Assembly (NCBI RefSeq): GCF_001921215.1
Contig: NZ_MSIF01000022.1
Span: 62,001 to 126,000, forward strand
Origin: Actinophytocola xinjiangensis
GTDB taxonomy: Bacteria; Actinomycetota; Actinomycetes; Mycobacteriales; Pseudonocardiaceae
Reading direction: 5' to 3'
DNA: 64,000 bases
In this document: positions 15,141 through 26,202 of the stretch, in pieces
Layout: every line of letters starts with the position of its first letter
Position numbering within the stretch: position 1 is the first letter of the stretch
Translations under genes and position numbers: made by a program
Notes under the pieces: generated by a model
The model's input: the letters and a program-made list of their open reading frames with translations, nothing else
What the model was told of the DNA's origin: nothing
Database searches by the model: none

Positions 15141-17942
15141 ATGGTTGACCGTATGGACCTCCAGGGCCTGCGTCAGCGGCTGTCCGAGACCGTCAACGGC
15201 CACGTCGGCTTCGACGCCGCCGACAGAGCCCTGTACACGATGGACGCCTCCAACTACCGGCAGGTGCCGCTCGCGGTGGTGGTGCCCGACACCGAGGACG
15301 ACGCGGTCGCGGCGGTCGCCGCGGCCAGGGAGTTCGGTGTGCCGCTGGTGCCGCGCGGCGGCGGCACCAGCCTGGCCGGCAACGCCTGCGGCGGCGGCCT
15401 GGTGCTCGACCTGACCCGGCTGAACCGGATCCACGAGCTGGACCCCGACGCCAGGACCGCGCGGGTCGGCCCCGGCGTGGTGCTCGACGACCTGCGGGCC
15501 GCGGCCGCCGGGCACGGGCTGACCTTCGGCCCCGACCCGTCAACGCACAGCCGCTGCACGCTCGGCGGCATGATCGGCAACAACTCCTGCGGCGCGCACT
15601 CGGTGGCCTGGGGCACCACGCTGGACAACGTCGTCGAGCTGGACGTGCTCTGCTACGACGGCCGGCGGCTGACCGTCGGCCCCGGCCTGGCCAACCCCGA
15701 GATCGACGCGGCGCTGCACGCGCTGGCCGACGCCGACCTGGCGGTGCTGCGCACCGAGTTCGGTCGCCTCGGCCGCCAGGTGTCGGGTTTCCCGCTGCAC
15801 CACCTGCTGCCCGAGCACGGCCGGAACGTGGCCAAGGCGCTGGTGGGCACCGAGGGCACCTGTGTGGTGGTGCTCGGCGCGACCGTGCGCCTGGTGCCGG
15901 TGCCGCCGGCCAGGGCACTGGCGGTGCTCGGCTTCGCCGACGACGTCGCCGCCGCCGACGCGGTGCCGGCGATCCTGGCGCACTCCCCGCTGACCGTGGA
16001 GAGCCTCGACGAGCGGATCGTCGCGCTGTGGGCCGACCGCAACCCCGATCCGCCGCCGGTGCTGCCGGCCGGCGGCGCGTGGCTGTTCGTCGAGTTGGGC
16101 GGTGGGGATCCCGGTGACGCGGCGGGGAAGGCCGCGGCGCTGGCCGCCGAACTCGGTGTGCCGCACCAGGTGCACGCCGACCCGGCGGCCCAGCGGGTGC
16201 TGTGGCGGCTGCGTGAGGAGGGCTCGGGGATCTCCACCAGGATGGCTGATGGCTCCGAGGCGTGGCCCGGCTGGGAGGACACCGCCGTTCCGCCCCGGCG
16301 CCTTGGCGCCTACCTGCGGGAGTTCCGCGCGCTGCTGGAGCGGCACGGCCTGCGCGGCCTGACCTACGGCCACTTCGGCGAGGGCTGTGTGCACGTGCGG
16401 ATCGACTGGGACCTCACCCACGCCGACGGGGTCGCCGCCTACCGCGCGTTCATCGAGGAAGGCGCGGACCTGGTCGCCGCGCACGGCGGGTCGCTGTCGG
16501 GCGAGCACGGCGACGGCCAGGTGCGCGCGGAGTTGTTGCCGCGCATGTACTCCCCGGCGGCGATCGCGTTGTTCGCGCGGTTCAGGCAGGTCTGGGACCC
16601 GCTGGGACGGATGAACCCCGGCATGGTCGTCGACCCGTACCCCATCGACCAGAACCTGCGCTTCGCCGCCGTGAGGGAACTTCCGCTGACGACCGCGTTC
16701 GGCTACCCGCACGACGGCGGCGACTTCGCCCGCGCGGCCCGGCGCTGTGTCGGGGTTGCCAAGTGCCGCAACCACTCCGGCTCGGTGATGTGCCCGAGCT
16801 TCCAGGTCACCGGCGAGGAGCGGCACTCGACGCGGGGCCGCGCGCGGCTGCTGTACGAGATGCTGGCCGGCGAGGTGATCACCGACGGCTGGCGCTCCAC
16901 CGAGGTGCGCGACGCGCTGGATCTGTGCCTGTCCTGCAAGGGATGTCTGAGCGACTGCCCGGTGAACGTGGACATGGCGACCTACAAGGCGGAGTTCCTG
17001 TACCACCACTACCGGGGCCGGCGGCGGCCGGCGTCGCACTACTCGCTGGGCTGGTTGCCGCTGTGGCTGCGGGCGGGCTCACCGGTGAGCGGCGTGGCGA
17101 ACGCGGGGATGCGCTCGCGCCGGTTCTCCCGCCTGGTGCGGCGGATCGGTGGGATCGCGCCGCAGCGGGCGCTGCCCGAACTGGCCGCGCGGCGGTTCTC
17201 GACGCTGGCGCGGGGCAGTGGCCAGCCGGGTGGGCGGCGGGTGGTGGTGTGGCCGGACACGTTCACCGAGTTCTTCGCTCCCGAGGTCGGGCTGGCCGCG
17301 CTGCGCGTGCTGCGGGCGGCCGGCTTCGATCCCGTGCTGCCCAACGGTTCGGTGTGCTGCGGGCTGACCTGGGTGTCCACCGGTCAGCTGTCGGTGGCGC
17401 GCCGGGTGATGCGCCGGACCCTGCGGGTGCTGGCGCCGGAACTGGCCGCCGGCACCCCGGTCGTCGCGCTCGAACCGAGCTGCCTGTCGGCCCTGCGCGG
17501 CGAGGTCCCCGACCTGACCGGTGATCCGCTCGCGGCCGAACTCGCCGCCAACAGCCACACCCTGGCCGGCCTGCTGGCGACCCACGCTCCACAGTGGACT
17601 CCGCCGGCGGTCGACCGGGAGGCGATCGTCCAGGTCCACTGCCACCAGCACGCCACCCTCGGCTTCACCGACGAGACCCGGCTGCTGACCGGGGCGGGTG
17701 TGCGGATCGAGTCGCTGCCGGCCGGATGTTGTGGCCTGGCCGGCAACTTCGGCTTCGAACGCGACCACTACGAGGTGTCCCAGGCACTGGCCGAGCGTGC
17801 GCTGCTGCCCGCCGTCCGCGCCGCCGGCCCGGAGACGCTGGTGCTGGCCGACGGGTTCAGCTGCCGGACCCAGATCGTCCAGGGCGCCGGCCGGGCGGCC
17901 GTGCACCTGGCGCAGGTCCTAGATCCCCAGGCGGGCCAGTAG
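15141..17942 (+). CDS. FAD-linked / Fe-S oxidoreductase fusion (D-lactate dehydrogenase-like)
   Basis: 933 residues, a fusion of GlcD-like and GlcF-like halves. Residues about 40-180 are a FAD_binding_4 domain (PRGGGTSLAGNACGGG) and 215-480 a FAD-oxidase C domain (YGHFGEGCVHVRI and SGEHGDGQVR). Then come Fe-S ligands (CRNHSGSVMCP and CLSCKGCLSDCP, about 530-610) and two CCG-type motifs (GSVCCGL and AGCCGLAGNFG, 740-870) typical of heterodisulfide-reductase-like subunits. Such proteins oxidise D-lactate, glycolate or related 2-hydroxyacids, passing electrons to the membrane. ATG 15153 is an alternative start. The end overlaps the convergent DUF6474 gene by 24 bases. Confidence 0.9.
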   Translation: MVDRMDLQGLRQRLSETVNGHVGFDAADRALYTMDASNYRQVPLAVVVPDTEDDAVAAVAAAREFGVPLVPRGGGTSLAGNACGGGLVLDLTRLNRIHELDPDARTARVGPGVVLDDLRAAAAGHGLTFGPDPSTHSRCTLGGMIGNNSCGAHSVAWGTTLDNVVELDVLCYDGRRLTVGPGLANPEIDAALHALADADLAVLRTEFGRLGRQVSGFPLHHLLPEHGRNVAKALVGTEGTCVVVLGATVRLVPVPPARALAVLGFADDVAAADAVPAILAHSPLTVESLDERIVALWADRNPDPPPVLPAGGAWLFVELGGGDPGDAAGKAAALAAELGVPHQVHADPAAQRVLWRLREEGSGISTRMADGSEAWPGWEDTAVPPRRLGAYLREFRALLERHGLRGLTYGHFGEGCVHVRIDWDLTHADGVAAYRAFIEEGADLVAAHGGSLSGEHGDGQVRAELLPRMYSPAAIALFARFRQVWDPLGRMNPGMVVDPYPIDQNLRFAAVRELPLTTAFGYPHDGGDFARAARRCVGVAKCRNHSGSVMCPSFQVTGEERHSTRGRARLLYEMLAGEVITDGWRSTEVRDALDLCLSCKGCLSDCPVNVDMATYKAEFLYHHYRGRRRPASHYSLGWLPLWLRAGSPVSGVANAGMRSRRFSRLVRRIGGIAPQRALPELAARRFSTLARGSGQPGGRRVVVWPDTFTEFFAPEVGLAALRVLRAAGFDPVLPNGSVCCGLTWVSTGQLSVARRVMRRTLRVLAPELAAGTPVVALEPSCLSALRGEVPDLTGDPLAAELAANSHTLAGLLATHAPQWTPPAVDREAIVQVHCHQHATLGFTDETRLLTGAGVRIESLPAGCCGLAGNFGFERDHYEVSQALAERALLPAVRAAGPETLVLADGFSCRTQIVQGAGRAAVHLAQVLDPQAGQ

Positions 17943-18395
17943 CCGCTGCTCCAACTCGTCCAGCTCGGTGCCGACCGCGCGGTGCGCGGCCCGGCGCCGG
18001 CCGGCCGGCATCCGCTCGGCCGCCCGCACCACGGCGGCCAGCTGTTCGAGGGTGCGCCGCGAGGTGTCGGCGAACTCGCGGTCGGCGCCGGTGGCGCCCT
18101 CGCGGTCGCGCAACTCGTCGACGGACCGGGCGGCGCCGGTGATCCTGGCGTGCAGCGCCCCGCCCCGCCCGGAGAACGCGGCGATCTCCTCGACCGGGAC
18201 GCCCAGCCGGCGGGCCCGCAGCCGGTCGATCCGCTCGCGCGCCTCGCCGAAGGCCCGCACCGCGATCGGCGCGACCACCGGGATCACCGCCGGGCCGATG
18301 ATCTTGGCTACCCCGAGCGCGTTCTTCGCCTTCTTCGGTGTGACCTTGGGATCGCCCGGTGCCGGTTCCCGGGCACTGCGCTTCCAGAGTGCCAT
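17919..18395 (-). CDS. DUF6474-like protein
   Basis: 158 residues. The N-terminus has a basic helix and a short hydrophobic stretch (IIGPAVIPVVAPIAVRA), followed by ARRLGVPVEEI and FSGRGGALHARI, an arrangement I associate with actinobacterial DUF6474. The C-terminal half is helical and charged. The function is unknown. It overlaps the convergent oxidoreductase at its 3' end and is divergent from the RecB-like nuclease gene, about 70 bases away. Confidence 0.75.
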   Translation of the reverse strand: MALWKRSAREPAPGDPKVTPKKAKNALGVAKIIGPAVIPVVAPIAVRAFGEARERIDRLRARRLGVPVEEIAAFSGRGGALHARITGAARSVDELRDREGATGADREFADTSRRTLEQLAAVVRAAERMPAGRRRAAHRAVGTELDELEQRLLARLGI

Positions 18396-18464
18396 GGGGA
18401 GAACCTACCCGGGACCGCGACGGCCCGGCGCGTTCTGTCGGTGCGTCGGCCTAGACTTTGAAAC

Positions 18465-20102
18465 GTGACAACTTCGGTGCTGCTCGACGCGGGCGTGGTC
18501 AACCGCTGCAGGCGTCGGGTGCACCTCGAGCACGATCCGGCGATGGCGCAGGTGGCGACCGCGCCCCCCGACCCGACCGGTGAACAGCGCAAGGCCGACG
18601 CCACCGCCCACCGCCGCTCGATCGCCGACGAGATCGCCGGCCTGGTCGGCGAGGGCTGGGTGGAGATCGAACGCGGCCCCGACCTGCGCGGCACCGACCG
18701 GGAGCAGGCCACGCTGGACGCGATGGCCGCCGGCGCCCGGTTCGTCTGGGCCGCCCAGCTGCCGCGCGACCTGCCCGGCAACCGGCGCGGCCAGATCGAC
18801 CTGCTGGTCGCCACCCCCGGCGGCTACGTTCCGGTGCTCGTCGTGCGACACAAGGTGAGCGACCCCGGCTCCGGCGCGCGGACCTCGCCGCTGGCCGACC
18901 CGGTGCCCGGCGCCCGCGCGGTCGACCAGCGCCGCCGGGTGCGCCCCCAGCCGCGTGACCAGCTGCGCCTCGCGCACGCCTACCGGCTGCTGGAGGCCTG
19001 CGGGCGGTCCGACGGCTCGGCGCTGGGCGGGGTCATCGGCCTGGACGGCGACGTCGTCGTCTGGCACGACCTGAACGCGCCGACCTGGCCGGGCAGCCGG
19101 GGCGCGCTGGCCGAGTACGACGCCCGTTTCGCCGACCGGCTGGCCATCGCCAACGCCGCGGCCACCGGCGGCGAGGCGCTGGCCGCGCCGTCACGGATCG
19201 TCGAGTGCCGTTCCTGCCCGTGGTGGCCGGTGTGCCGGGTGGAGCTGGAACAGACCCGCGACGTGAGCCTGGTGGTGCGCGGTGAGGAGGCCACGACGCT
19301 GCGCGCGGCCGGCGTGCGCACGGTCGACGACCTGGCCGTGGTCGACCCGGACGACGAGTCGCTGCCGCCGACCGGTATCCCGATGGCCGACGCCGTCGGC
19401 CTGGCCAAGGCGTGGCTGGCCGACCTGACGGTCGTGCGCCGGCTGCCCGAGGTGGTGGTTCCGCGCGCCGACGTCGAGGTCGACGTCGACATGGAGAGCT
19501 TCGGTGACTCCGGGGCCTACCTGTGGGGCGTGTGGCTGTCCGGCGCGGACGTCGGCGAGCCGCACGGCTACCGCGCGTTCGCCACCTGGGAGCCGCTGCC
19601 CACCGACGACGAGGCCCGTTCGTTCGCCGGGTTCTGGCAGTGGCTCACGATGGTCCGGCTCCGCGCCCGCGCGCGGGGGCTGACGTTCCGCGCCTACTGC
19701 TACAACGAGCTGGCGGAGAACCGCTGGCTGCTGGCGTCGGCCAAGCGGTTCGCCGGCAAGCCGGGCATCCCGACCACCGAGCAGGTGCAGGCGTTCATCT
19801 CCTCGGACGCCTGGTTCGACCTGTTCGGCTCGGTGCGCGACTACTTCCTGTGCTCGCGCGGCAAGGGCCTCAAGACGATCGCCCCGGCCGCCGGGTTCGC
19901 CTGGCGTGACGCCGAGGCCAGCGGCGAGAACTCCATGCGCTGGTACCGCGACGCGGTCGGCATGGACGGCGCCGCCCCCGACCAGGGGCAGCGCCGCCGG
20001 CTGCTGGAGTACAACGAGGACGACGTGCACGCCACGCTGACGCTGCGCGGGTGGATGTCCTCCCCGGCGGTGAACGAGATCCCGTACGTGGGGGATCTCT
20101 AG
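18465..20102 (+). CDS. TM0106-family RecB-like Fe-S nuclease
   Basis: 545 residues from GTG 18465. The N-terminal half resembles a RecB/Cas4-type PD-(D/E)XK nuclease: NRCRRRVHLEHD near residue 14, a QIDLLV core strand, and C-x2-C-x5-C in ECRSCPWWPVCR. One distant Cys plus this triplet is the 4Fe-4S pattern of AddB and Cas4. The C-terminal half is an RNase H-like exonuclease domain with DVDMESFGDSGAYLWGVW and the YNEDDVHAT motif. A role in DNA repair or processing is inferred from the family. No CRISPR array is nearby. Confidence 0.85.
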   Translation: MTTSVLLDAGVVNRCRRRVHLEHDPAMAQVATAPPDPTGEQRKADATAHRRSIADEIAGLVGEGWVEIERGPDLRGTDREQATLDAMAAGARFVWAAQLPRDLPGNRRGQIDLLVATPGGYVPVLVVRHKVSDPGSGARTSPLADPVPGARAVDQRRRVRPQPRDQLRLAHAYRLLEACGRSDGSALGGVIGLDGDVVVWHDLNAPTWPGSRGALAEYDARFADRLAIANAAATGGEALAAPSRIVECRSCPWWPVCRVELEQTRDVSLVVRGEEATTLRAAGVRTVDDLAVVDPDDESLPPTGIPMADAVGLAKAWLADLTVVRRLPEVVVPRADVEVDVDMESFGDSGAYLWGVWLSGADVGEPHGYRAFATWEPLPTDDEARSFAGFWQWLTMVRLRARARGLTFRAYCYNELAENRWLLASAKRFAGKPGIPTTEQVQAFISSDAWFDLFGSVRDYFLCSRGKGLKTIAPAAGFAWRDAEASGENSMRWYRDAVGMDGAAPDQGQRRRLLEYNEDDVHATLTLRGWMSSPAVNEIPYVGDL

Positions 20103-20109
20103 CGGTGAC

Positions 20110-20868
20110 CTAGCGGGGGGCCATCCGCAGGGCGCCGTCCATCCGGATGACCTCGCCGTTGAGGTAGTCGTGGTCGATGATCGACAGCGCCAGCTTGGCG
20201 TACTCGGTCGGGTCGGCCAGGCGCTTGGGGAAGGGCACCCCGGCGGCCAGGGTCTCCCGGAACTCCTCGCTGACCGTCGCCAGCATCGGGGTGTCCACGA
20301 TGCCCGGCGCGATCGTCATCACCCGGATGCCGTGCGAGGCCAGGTCACGCGCGGCCGGCAGGGTCAGCCCGGCCACGGCGGCCTTGGACGAGGTGTAGGC
20401 CACCTGCCCGATCTGGCCGTCGAACGCGGCGATCGACGCGGTGTTGATCACCACGCCGCGCTGGCCGTGCTCGTCGGGCTCGGTCGCGGCGATGGCCTCG
20501 GCGGCGACGGTGAGCACGGTGAACGTGCCGACCAGGTTGACCTCGATGACCTTGCGGTAGAGCCCGAGGTCGTGGCGGCCCTTGCGGGACAGGATCCGCG
20601 CCGAGGGGCCGATGCCCGCGCAGTTCACCACCACCCGCAGCGGTACCCCGGAGCCGGCGGCGGTCGCCACGGCCGCCTCGACCTGCTCGGTGTCGGTGAC
20701 GTCGGCGGCGAGGTAGGTGACCCCGTCGACCGCCGGCGCCTGCTCGATCGCCGCCGGCAGGTCGAGGGCGAACACCGACGTCCCGCCCTTCGCAAGCGCT
20801 TGCGCGGTCGCGCCGCCCAGGCCGGAGGCCCCGCCCGTCACGATCGCCGCGATGTCCCTGATCCGCAT
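20110..20868 (-). CDS. SDR oxidoreductase (3-hydroxyacyl-CoA dehydrogenase type 2-like)
   Basis: 252 residues from ATG 20868 (AAGGGA upstream). A classical short-chain dehydrogenase: [13 protein letters not shown] binds the cofactor, [10 protein letters not shown] is the NAG motif, and the catalytic Ser...[10 protein letters not shown] segment is intact. [13 protein letters not shown] and [14 protein letters not shown] follow closely the pattern of HSD17B10-type enzymes that act on short-chain 3-hydroxyacyl-CoA. It is convergent with the nuclease gene, 8 bases away, and stands alone as a transcript. Confidence 0.88.
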   Translation of the reverse strand: MRIRDIAAIVTGGASGLGGATAQALAKGGTSVFALDLPAAIEQAPAVDGVTYLAADVTDTEQVEAAVATAAGSGVPLRVVVNCAGIGPSARILSRKGRHDLGLYRKVIEVNLVGTFTVLTVAAEAIAATEPDEHGQRGVVINTASIAAFDGQIGQVAYTSSKAAVAGLTLPAARDLASHGIRVMTIAPGIVDTPMLATVSEEFRETLAAGVPFPKRLADPTEYAKLALSIIDHDYLNGEVIRMDGALRMAPR

Positions 20869-20916
20869 GCCCGTCCCTTCCTCGTACCGGTCACCGGGGA
20901 GAAGGTTAACGGGCGT

Positions 20917-21414
20917 TCAGCGCAGGTCGGCCGCGAGCAGGTCGAGCAGCAGCCCGTCGTGCCACCCCGAGCCGTCCGCGTCGCGCTCGTAGTCGCGCAT
21001 GATCCCGACCCGCCGGAAGCCGACGGCCTCGTAGCAGCGGATCGCCGCGACGTTGTCGGCCGCCGGGTCGATCACCAGCCGGTGGTGGCCCAGGTCGTGC
21101 AACAGGTGCCTGGCCAGCGTCCGGATCGCGTCCCGGCCGACGCCCCGCCCGTGCACCGCCGGGTCGACGAAGATGTCGATCGCCGCGTGCCGGTAGTCGG
21201 GGTCGGCCTCCTCGCCGTACTGGACCAGGCCGCGCACCGCGCCGTCGAGCAGGATGCTGTAGCAGGTCAGGTCGGGGTCGTCGAAGGGCCACTCCGGCCC
21301 GAACTCGCCCCAGCGTTCGCGCACGGCCACCGTCTCGCCGATCCGCCGCAGGTCCGCGACGTGCGCGGCGACCACCGGGACGAGCGTGACCTGGTCTCCC
21401 TGAAGGGTTTCCAC
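20917..21414 (-). CDS. GNAT-family N-acetyltransferase
   Basis: 165 residues from GTG 21414. A GNAT domain with IDIFVDPAVHGRGVGRDAI, the acetyl-CoA pyrophosphate loop (motif A), and ADNVAAIRCYEAVGFRRVG (motif B). The AAC(6')-like layout does not prove aminoglycoside acetylation; most such chromosomal proteins have unknown substrates. It lies 13 bases after the aldo/keto reductase gene on the same strand. Confidence 0.88.
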   Translation of the reverse strand: METLQGDQVTLVPVVAAHVADLRRIGETVAVRERWGEFGPEWPFDDPDLTCYSILLDGAVRGLVQYGEEADPDYRHAAIDIFVDPAVHGRGVGRDAIRTLARHLLHDLGHHRLVIDPAADNVAAIRCYEAVGFRRVGIMRDYERDADGSGWHDGLLLDLLAADLR

Positions 21415-21427
21415 CCGCCAACCCTAG

Positions 21428-22384
21428 TCAGCGGCGGCCGGGCGGACAGATCTCGTCGAGCGCCTTGAGGTCCTCGGACCCCGGGTGCCACTGGGCGGCG
21501 GCCGCGTTCGCGACGACCTGTTCGGGGGTGGTCGCGCCGGCGATCACCGAGCCGACCGGGCGCTGGGCGGCCAGCCAGCCGATCGCCACGCTGGTCATCG
21601 GGACGCCGCGCTCCTCGGCGTAGGCGCGCAGCTTCTCGATCCGGTCCCACGGCGCCTCGGCCAGCAACCGCGAGCGGCCGGCGAGCCGGGCGCCGGGCGG
21701 CGGGTCGGCGTCGCGGTGGTACTTGCCGGTGAGCAGGCCGTTGGCCAGCGGGAAGTAGGGCAGCAGGCCCACGCCGAACCGCTGGCAGGCCGGGATGACG
21801 TCCCGCTCGGCCTCCCGTTCCAGCAGCGAGTAGTGGTTCTCCACGGCGATCGGTCCGACCACGTTCCTCGTCCTGGACAGCCACACGGTGTCGGCGATCT
21901 GCCAGCCGGCCAGGTTGCACACCCCCGCATAGCGGATCAGGCCCTCGTGCACCAGGTCGTCCAGCGCGCCGAGGGTCTCCTCGATCGGCGTGCGCGGGTC
22001 GGCCCGGTGCAGCTGGTACAGGTCGATCCAGTCGGTGCCCAGCCGGCGCAGCGACGCCTCGACCGCGCGCCGCACGTAACGCCGGGAGCCGCGCGCCCCG
22101 AAGTCCGGGCCGTTGGCGCCCTGCATGTCGACGCCGAACTTGGTGACGATCACCGCGTTGTCGCGGCGGCCGGACAGCGCCTGGCCGAGTAACTCCTCGC
22201 TGCGCCCGCGCGGGGCGCCGTACACGTCGGCCACGTCGAAGATGGTGATCCCGGCGTCGATGGCGGCGCCGATCAGCGCGCGCGAGCCGGCCAGCGACTC
22301 CGCCGCGGTCCCCGGCCGGCCGAGGTTGTTGCAGCCGAGACCGACCGCACTGACGACCAGACCGGATTCCCCGAGGTGTCGCAT
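21428..22384 (-). CDS. Aldo/keto reductase
   Basis: 318 residues from ATG 22384; GTG 22390 adds two residues. The AKR (beta/alpha)8 barrel shows GLGCNNLGRPG near the N-terminus, FDVADVYGAPRGRSEELLG (catalytic Asp and Tyr), a VTKFG Lys, and WIDLYQLHRADP with the catalytic His. The C-terminal VIAGATTPEQVVANAAA is the NADPH-binding region. It is likely an NADPH-dependent carbonyl reductase. It is divergent from an SDR gene about 130 bases away and heads a pair with the acetyltransferase. Confidence 0.92.
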   Translation of the reverse strand: MRHLGESGLVVSAVGLGCNNLGRPGTAAESLAGSRALIGAAIDAGITIFDVADVYGAPRGRSEELLGQALSGRRDNAVIVTKFGVDMQGANGPDFGARGSRRYVRRAVEASLRRLGTDWIDLYQLHRADPRTPIEETLGALDDLVHEGLIRYAGVCNLAGWQIADTVWLSRTRNVVGPIAVENHYSLLEREAERDVIPACQRFGVGLLPYFPLANGLLTGKYHRDADPPPGARLAGRSRLLAEAPWDRIEKLRAYAEERGVPMTSVAIGWLAAQRPVGSVIAGATTPEQVVANAAAAQWHPGSEDLKALDEICPPGRR

Positions 22385-22512
22385 GTCCACCGGGCCAGGC
22401 TAGTGAGCCGACTGGACGGCAACCATCAGCCGAACGGTGGGTGTCCACTGGGCCGACCCGCCCACGGCCCCGCCGTGCTGTGGCCGGGCGGCGCGTGCGG
22501 CACGCTGGTGCC

Positions 22513-23457
22513 ATGACCAGTGCGATCGACGGGGAGAAACCCGCAGCTGCCGAATGGGTGGCCGGGCACATCTCCCGGCAGGTACGAAGAACCGTGGTGG
22601 TGACCGGCGGGAACAGCGGCCTGGGGCTGGAGACCGTCCGCGCCCTCGCCGGCCTCGGCGCCAAAGTGATCATGACAGCGCGCGACCGGGAACGCGGTGA
22701 GCGCGCGCTGGAGCGACTGCTGGCCGAACAACCGGCCGGCACCATCGAACTGCGCGAACTGGACCTCGCGGACCTGGACTCGGTGCACCGGTTCGCCGAG
22801 GGCGTCGAGGAACTGGACGTGCTGGTGAACAACGCGGGCGTGATGATGCCGCCGCTCGGCCGCACCGCCCAGGGCTTCGAGCAGCAGTTCGGCGTCAACC
22901 ACCTGGCGCACTTCGCGTTGACCGGCCTGCTGCTGGACAAGCTCGCGCTCGCCGACGAGGACCCGAGGGTGGTCACGGTCAGCTCGGGCCTGCACCGCCG
23001 GGGCCGGATCCACTTCGACAACCTGCACGGCGAGCACGGTTACTCGCCCAGCGGGTACTACTCGCAGTCCAAGCTGGCGAACGTGGTGTTCGCGCTGGAG
23101 CTGCACCGGCGGCTGCGTGCGGCCGGATCGCCGATCAAGAGCGTGCTGGCCCACCCCGGCTACGCGGCCACCAACCTCCAGTCGGCCGGCCCGAGCGGGG
23201 TGGCCAGGGTGATGCTGAAGGTCACCAACCGGCTGATGGCCCAGGACGCGGCGATGGGGGCGCTGCCCCAGGTGTACGCCGCGGCCGGGGCGGACGTGCG
23301 CGGCGGCCAGTTCTGGGGGCCGGACGGGCGCGGCGAGTCCAAGGGCTTCCCGACCCTGGTCGAGCCGCTGGACTCGGCCAGGGACCGGGAGCTCGGCCAA
23401 CGCCTGTGGGCGGTGTCCGAGGAGCTGACCGGCGTGCGGATCCCGCTGGCGCCCTAG
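22513..23457 (+). CDS. SDR oxidoreductase of the retinol dehydrogenase/protochlorophyllide reductase-like group
   Basis: 314 residues from ATG 22513, the start that places the cofactor motif at the usual distance. VTGGNSGLGLETVRAL, LVNNAGVMMPP, QFGVNHLAHF, VTVSSGLH and YYSQSKLANVVF form a complete classical SDR set with catalytic Ser-Tyr-Lys. The C-terminal region (LPQVYAAAGADVRGGQFWGP) is typical of the subgroup annotated as oxidoreductase or retinol dehydrogenase-like. The substrate is unknown. Confidence 0.9.
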   Translation: MTSAIDGEKPAAAEWVAGHISRQVRRTVVVTGGNSGLGLETVRALAGLGAKVIMTARDRERGERALERLLAEQPAGTIELRELDLADLDSVHRFAEGVEELDVLVNNAGVMMPPLGRTAQGFEQQFGVNHLAHFALTGLLLDKLALADEDPRVVTVSSGLHRRGRIHFDNLHGEHGYSPSGYYSQSKLANVVFALELHRRLRAAGSPIKSVLAHPGYAATNLQSAGPSGVARVMLKVTNRLMAQDAAMGALPQVYAAAGADVRGGQFWGPDGRGESKGFPTLVEPLDSARDRELGQRLWAVSEELTGVRIPLAP

Positions 23458-23509
23458 GCGTACCCGGCCGTCGCGCCGGCGCAGGGAGGGTTCTCGGCCG
23501 GTACCTCGG

Positions 23510-23623
23510 CTAGTTCCTCGGCTTGGAGGCCGAGGTCTTGGACGGCTGGTCGCACAGGGCGGCCACCAGGCGCACCAGGAACACGGTCGAGACGATCACG
23601 AGTGCCAGAACCTGCACCCACAT
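23510..23623 (-). CDS. 37-residue single-pass membrane microprotein
   Basis: A short frame from ATG 23623 to TAG at 23510. GGAGG sits about 6 bases before the ATG, one of the clearest ribosome binding sites in the window. The product begins MWVQVLALVIVSTVFLVRLV, one strong membrane helix, and ends with a hydrophilic Lys/Ser-rich tail (DQPSKTSASK). Codons are GC-rich at the third position. No family is recognised. It stands alone between a convergent SDR gene and the end of the acyltransferase operon. Confidence 0.65.
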   Translation of the reverse strand: MWVQVLALVIVSTVFLVRLVAALCDQPSKTSASKPRN

Positions 23624-23743
23624 GCTGTCCTCCGGGGTCGGTCGGTGCGTGACCCGTCAGATAGTGGGCCCGGGGCGGCCGGGGGTGCGGTGAACGACAC
23701 GGCCACGCCGGCCAGAATCACTCGTTAGAGGCGTAACGCCTGC

Positions 23744-26162
<2,419 letters not shown>

Positions 26163-26202
26163 GTACCGCCCCCGGCTGTCGGAACCTGACCTACCTGGCA
26201 CC

